DNA of 64,000 nucleotides from JOPF136 sp963773835 (GTDB taxonomy: Bacteria > Acidobacteriota > Terriglobia > Acidiferrales > UBA7541), in contig CAVZCQ010000004.1 of the NCBI GenBank assembly GCA_963773835.1, positions 930,001 to 994,000 on the forward strand, written 5' to 3'. How positions within the stretch are numbered: position 1 is the first letter of the stretch; each line of letters begins with the position of its first letter. Below are positions 61,476 through 64,000 of the stretch, piece after piece. The notes under the pieces are model-generated. The model was not told where the DNA came from, did not search any database, and saw nothing but the letters and a program-made list of their open reading frames with translations. Made by a program: the position numbers and the translations under genes.

Positions 61476-61548
61476 GAGACGCGGAGAGAGCGGCCGCGAG
61501 GGACAAACAGACCTGGCGGTGCTCCAGCACAGGAACGGGAGAACGCGG

Positions 61549-61836
61549 ATGGCGAAAAAAGCCAAAAAAGAGAAAAAAGAGGAAAAGCAGGGATTGTTCG
61601 GGAAGCTGAAGGAAATCGCCTACGGGATGAGCGCGCACGACATGTCGCGCTACGCCTGCGCACGCGCGCGAGCATGGAACACCTGTTCATCCTGATCACC
61701 ATGGGCGACCTGCATCGGCGTACCCATTCTGCCGCCGTACTACTCGCTGCGGCTGCTGCCCTACGTGGTGCCGAATATCGCGACGTGGAAGCGGCGCATG
61801 CTGCGGGAGAAGGACGTGTCGGACGCGATGTTCTGA
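61549..61836 (+). pseudogene. small protein 2 of the ATPase cluster, frameshifted
   Basis: Begins MAKKAKKEKKEEKQGLFGKL at ATG 61549 and in successive frames continues MEHLFILITMGDL, then IGVPILPPYYSLRLLPYVVP to NIATWKRRMLREKDVSDAMF and stop at 61836. Two frame changes, near 61665 and 61712, are needed; both can be repaired by removing inserted bases. The repaired protein is ~95 residues and aligns with small protein 1. It is likely a real gene with sequence errors rather than a decayed one. Confidence 0.65.
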
Positions 61837-61891
61837 CGGCAGGGAGGGGCGCGGAAGAGGAACGGAAAGAGCCGTCGCGAAAGGAAACGCC

Positions 61892-62882
61892 ATGATATTG
61901 CGAGAAGCATTTGAGAAAGACAAAGCAAGACGGTACATCATGTTCGGCGGCAAGGGCGGGCTGGGGAAGACCACATTCTCGGCGGCCACGGCGTTCTGGC
62001 TGGCGCAGCACGGGCACAAGGTGCTGGTCTTCTCGGTGGATCCGCAGGCCTCGCTGAGCGACATCTTCCAGAAGGACATTTTCGGCAAGGGCGCGGTGGA
62101 GATCATCAAGAACCTGTACGCGCAGGAGATCGACGCCGACAGCCACATCCGCGAAATACCAGGACGAGATCCGCAAGAAGATCCTCGACATGTACGGCCT
62201 GGAGCAGGTGCCGGAGGAGATCGAGCAGTACATCCAGGCGGCCTCGGCGGAGCCGGCCATGGAGGAGTCGGCCATCTTCGACGCGGTGGTGGACATCGTG
62301 GTGGGCGGCGAATACGACTATTACATCTACGACCTGGTGCCGCTGGGCCACGCGCTCTATTACCTGTCCATGGCGAAGGTGTACGACGAGTGGATCAACC
62401 GCATCACCAAGCTGCGCGCAGGAGATGCGCGAGCACGAAGAGATGGTGGCGCGGCATGCAAGCGGGAGAAGACCACGGAAGAGGACCAAATCCTCACCGA
62501 ACTGCAGTACATCAAGAACCGCATCAACCAGTCCTCGCAGCATCCTGACGGACAAGCAGAAGACGGCGTTCTTCTTCGTCGTGGTGCCGGAAGAGATGAT
62601 CATCCTGGACACGGAAAAGGCGGCGCAACTGTTCTCCAAGTTCGACGTTCCGCATCGCGGGCTACATGGTGAACCGTGTGCTTCCGGCGGACCTGGCAGA
62701 ACCAGGAGATCCCGCCCTACCTGCAGAACCGGCTGAAGATGCAGGGCCACTACCTGGAGGAAATTGACAAAACCTTCGGCAAGCAGGTGGTGGGGCGCGT
62801 GCCGGAACTCGAGCGGGACGTTACCGGACTGCCGATGATCGAAAAACTGGCCGGGCTGATGTACGGCAACGGGAAAAGGTGA
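61892..62882 (+). pseudogene. ArsA/Get3-type ATPase 1, frameshifted
   Basis: Starts MILREAFEKDKARRYIMF at 61892. The deviant Walker A is GGKGGLGKTT, with the signature Lys of the SIMIBI class; switch I/II features VFSVDPQASLSD and the DIVVGGEYDYYIYDLVPLGH segment follow. About seven single-base insertions (near 62155, 62419, 62452, 62460, 62541, 62653, 62699) break the frame; removing them restores a ~325-residue protein ending in GLPMIEKLAGLMYGNGKR. ArsA/Get3 ATPases insert tail-anchored proteins or pump arsenite as dimers. No arsB or arsenic genes are near. Confidence 0.75.
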
Positions 62883-62890
62883 GACGGCAC

Positions 62891-63901
62891 ATGGCGCGAA
62901 ATCAAAGAATCGATGACCGAATTCATCGCGGCGCACCCGAAACTGAAGTTCCTGTTCTTCGGCGGCAAGGGCGGCGTGGGCAAGACGGTGATGGCGGGCG
63001 TGACGGCGCTGCACCTGGCGCAGGAGGGCAAGCGCACGCATGCTGGCCTCCACCAACCCGGTGCACAGCCTGAGCGGGCTGCTGGACCAGAACGTCTACG
63101 GACAGCCCACGGCCGGTAAAAGGCGTCGCCCAATCTGTGGGCGTACGAGATCGACACCAAAGAAACCATCGAGCGCTCGAAGCAGGACATCAAACAGAAG
63201 ATCCGCTGGTTCCTGAAGTTCGCCGAAATCTCCACGCAGGCAGACGCGTTTGTGGAGAGCGCGACCATGAACCCGGCGTTCGAAGAGTCGGCCATGTTCG
63301 AAAACATGGTGGACCTGATGTTCAAGAACGAATACGACGCCTACGTCTTCGATACCGCGCCCACCGCCAACGCGCGGCGGCTGCTGGGGATGAGCAAGGT
63401 GTATTCGCTGTGGGTGAACAAGATGGTGAAGTCGCGCGAAGGAGGCGCAGTCGCTGCGCGAGCTGCTGTCGTTCACGAAGAAGAAGGAAGAAGACCCGCT
63501 GATGGAGTACCTGCTCAAGTTCCGCGAGCGAATCGGGCACGCGCGCGAACTGCTCACCGACTCCGGAGCTGACCGCGTTCTTTTTCGTCACGCTGCCGGA
63601 GGCACTGCCAATCGCGGTGATCAAACGCTTTATCAACTGGTTCCATGATTTCGGGATCCCGGTGGGCGGGGTGGTGGTGAACATGGTGATCCAGAAGGAC
63701 CAGGTGCGCGAGGATTCGCCGGAATTCGTCAAGAACCGCGTGGCCATGCAGGATTCGTACATGGAGCAGATCTGGAAGGACTTCGACAACGTGCGCGCCA
63801 TCGTTCCGCTGCTGGACAATGAAGTTCGCGGAGTGGAGTCGCTGAAGAAGATGGCGCAATACGCCTTCGGGGCTCCGGTGCTGGCGGGCGCAAAGAGGTG
63901 A
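62891..63901 (+). pseudogene. ArsA/Get3-type ATPase 2, frameshifted
   Basis: Starts at ATG 62891, MAR then, after removing one base near 62899, IKESMTEFIAAHPKLKF. The Walker A is FFGGKGGVGKTV. Further +1 shifts lie near 63038, 63115, 63119, 63441 and 63567; corrected sequence includes STNPVHSLSGLLDQ, FDTAPTANARRLLGMSKVYS, and ends GAPVLAGAKR. Around 330 residues. It is a paralogue of ATPase 1; the two together suggest a heterodimer or two related client pathways. The gene is placed nine bases after ATPase 1. Confidence 0.75.
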
Positions 63902-64000
63902 GGCGGGGGCGGCGGGTTGCGCCCGAGGAACGATTTGAGCCGACCGGGCGCATACAGGCCCTTCCTTCCTCAGCGATTGCGACGGGAGCGGCAGTGCTAC
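63902..64000. other. end of window, no feature seen
   Basis: About 100 bases after the second ATPase; no gene or hairpin identified. Confidence 0.6.

Noticed and set aside
61549..63901. Programmed +1 frameshifting
   Set aside because: Too many sites (about sixteen), no common slippery motif, and several shifts lie within ten bases of each other.
61892..63901. Arsenite efflux system
   Set aside because: No arsB/acr3, arsR or arsC genes and no recognisable arsenite-binding Cys triplet in the corrected ATPase sequences.

Overview
The window looks like a chromosomal segment of a high-GC member of the Acidobacteriota (soil/sediment type). This is an inference from gene content: a bacillithiol-type deacetylase next to an ECF sigma/anti-sigma pair, bactofilin, a reaction-centre-type multihaem cytochrome with a PQ/PA-rich linker, small proteins ending in a WDVDI-type motif, Rhs tip cassettes and CstA. 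No rRNA, prophage or CRISPR array is visible; there is one tRNA-Ser(CGA).

Layout. 1-12 kb: end of an FtsX-type permease; a minus-strand GT2 glycosyltransferase-methyltransferase pair; a tandem duplication of a 573-codon polytopic membrane protein (probable GT-C glycosyltransferase), whose second copy overlaps a secreted CrtC/AttH-like protein; a Tat-exported VOC protein; an anti-sigma/ECF sigma operon; bshB1-like deacetylase. 12-18.3 kb: an accessory stretch with two orphan Rhs core fragments of high mutual identity, each carrying a different C-terminal tip and followed by an exported-protein gene, plus a relic of a third tip, an IS110 scrap and G-run-rich non-coding repeats. 18.3-27.2 kb: M48 protease, DedA protein, a HAD phosphatase homologue that has lost its catalytic aspartates, methyltransferase, bactofilin, YdcF, GalT, an isolated NuoI and a DinB protein.

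27.3-32.3 kb is a second accessory block: three unfamiliar genes (one with a HEPN-like R-x4-H), a solitary HigA, a complete RHH/GNAT toxin-antitoxin pair, and the same repeat family seen at 17.6-18.2 kb. 32.3-37.5 kb: multihaem cytochrome with a 4 x 36 bp tandem array upstream, methyltransferase, tadA, tRNA-Ser with a partial copy of itself and a gcvH scrap next to it, MBL hydrolase, alpha/beta hydrolase.

37.6-58 kb is a coherent catabolic/stress region: two ABM monooxygenase-like proteins around an MFS transporter; cupin plus quinol-dependent nitric oxide reductase; a minus-strand ALDH and R2lox-like di-iron protein; then a long plus-strand run of two class III CoA transferases, two Cys-rich small proteins, a benzoate-CoA-ligase-like synthetase, a PAS protein, a 2-haloacid dehalogenase, two alpha/beta hydrolases, three small unknowns, an amidohydrolase and a cytidylate-kinase-like protein. 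Four CRP/FNR-type boxes (GTGA-N6-TCAC) lie only in the control regions of the NO-reductase block, the CoA-transferase/ALDH divergent promoter and cstA, suggesting one regulon. The likely task is uptake and CoA activation of an organic (perhaps aromatic) acid coupled to NO handling; the substrate cannot be read from sequence.

58.4-64 kb: CstA, a one-TM unknown, and a four-gene unit of two paralogous small proteins and two paralogous ArsA/Get3-type ATPases. Three of these four genes are broken by about sixteen single-base changes, all of +1 sign, which looks more like consensus error than decay.
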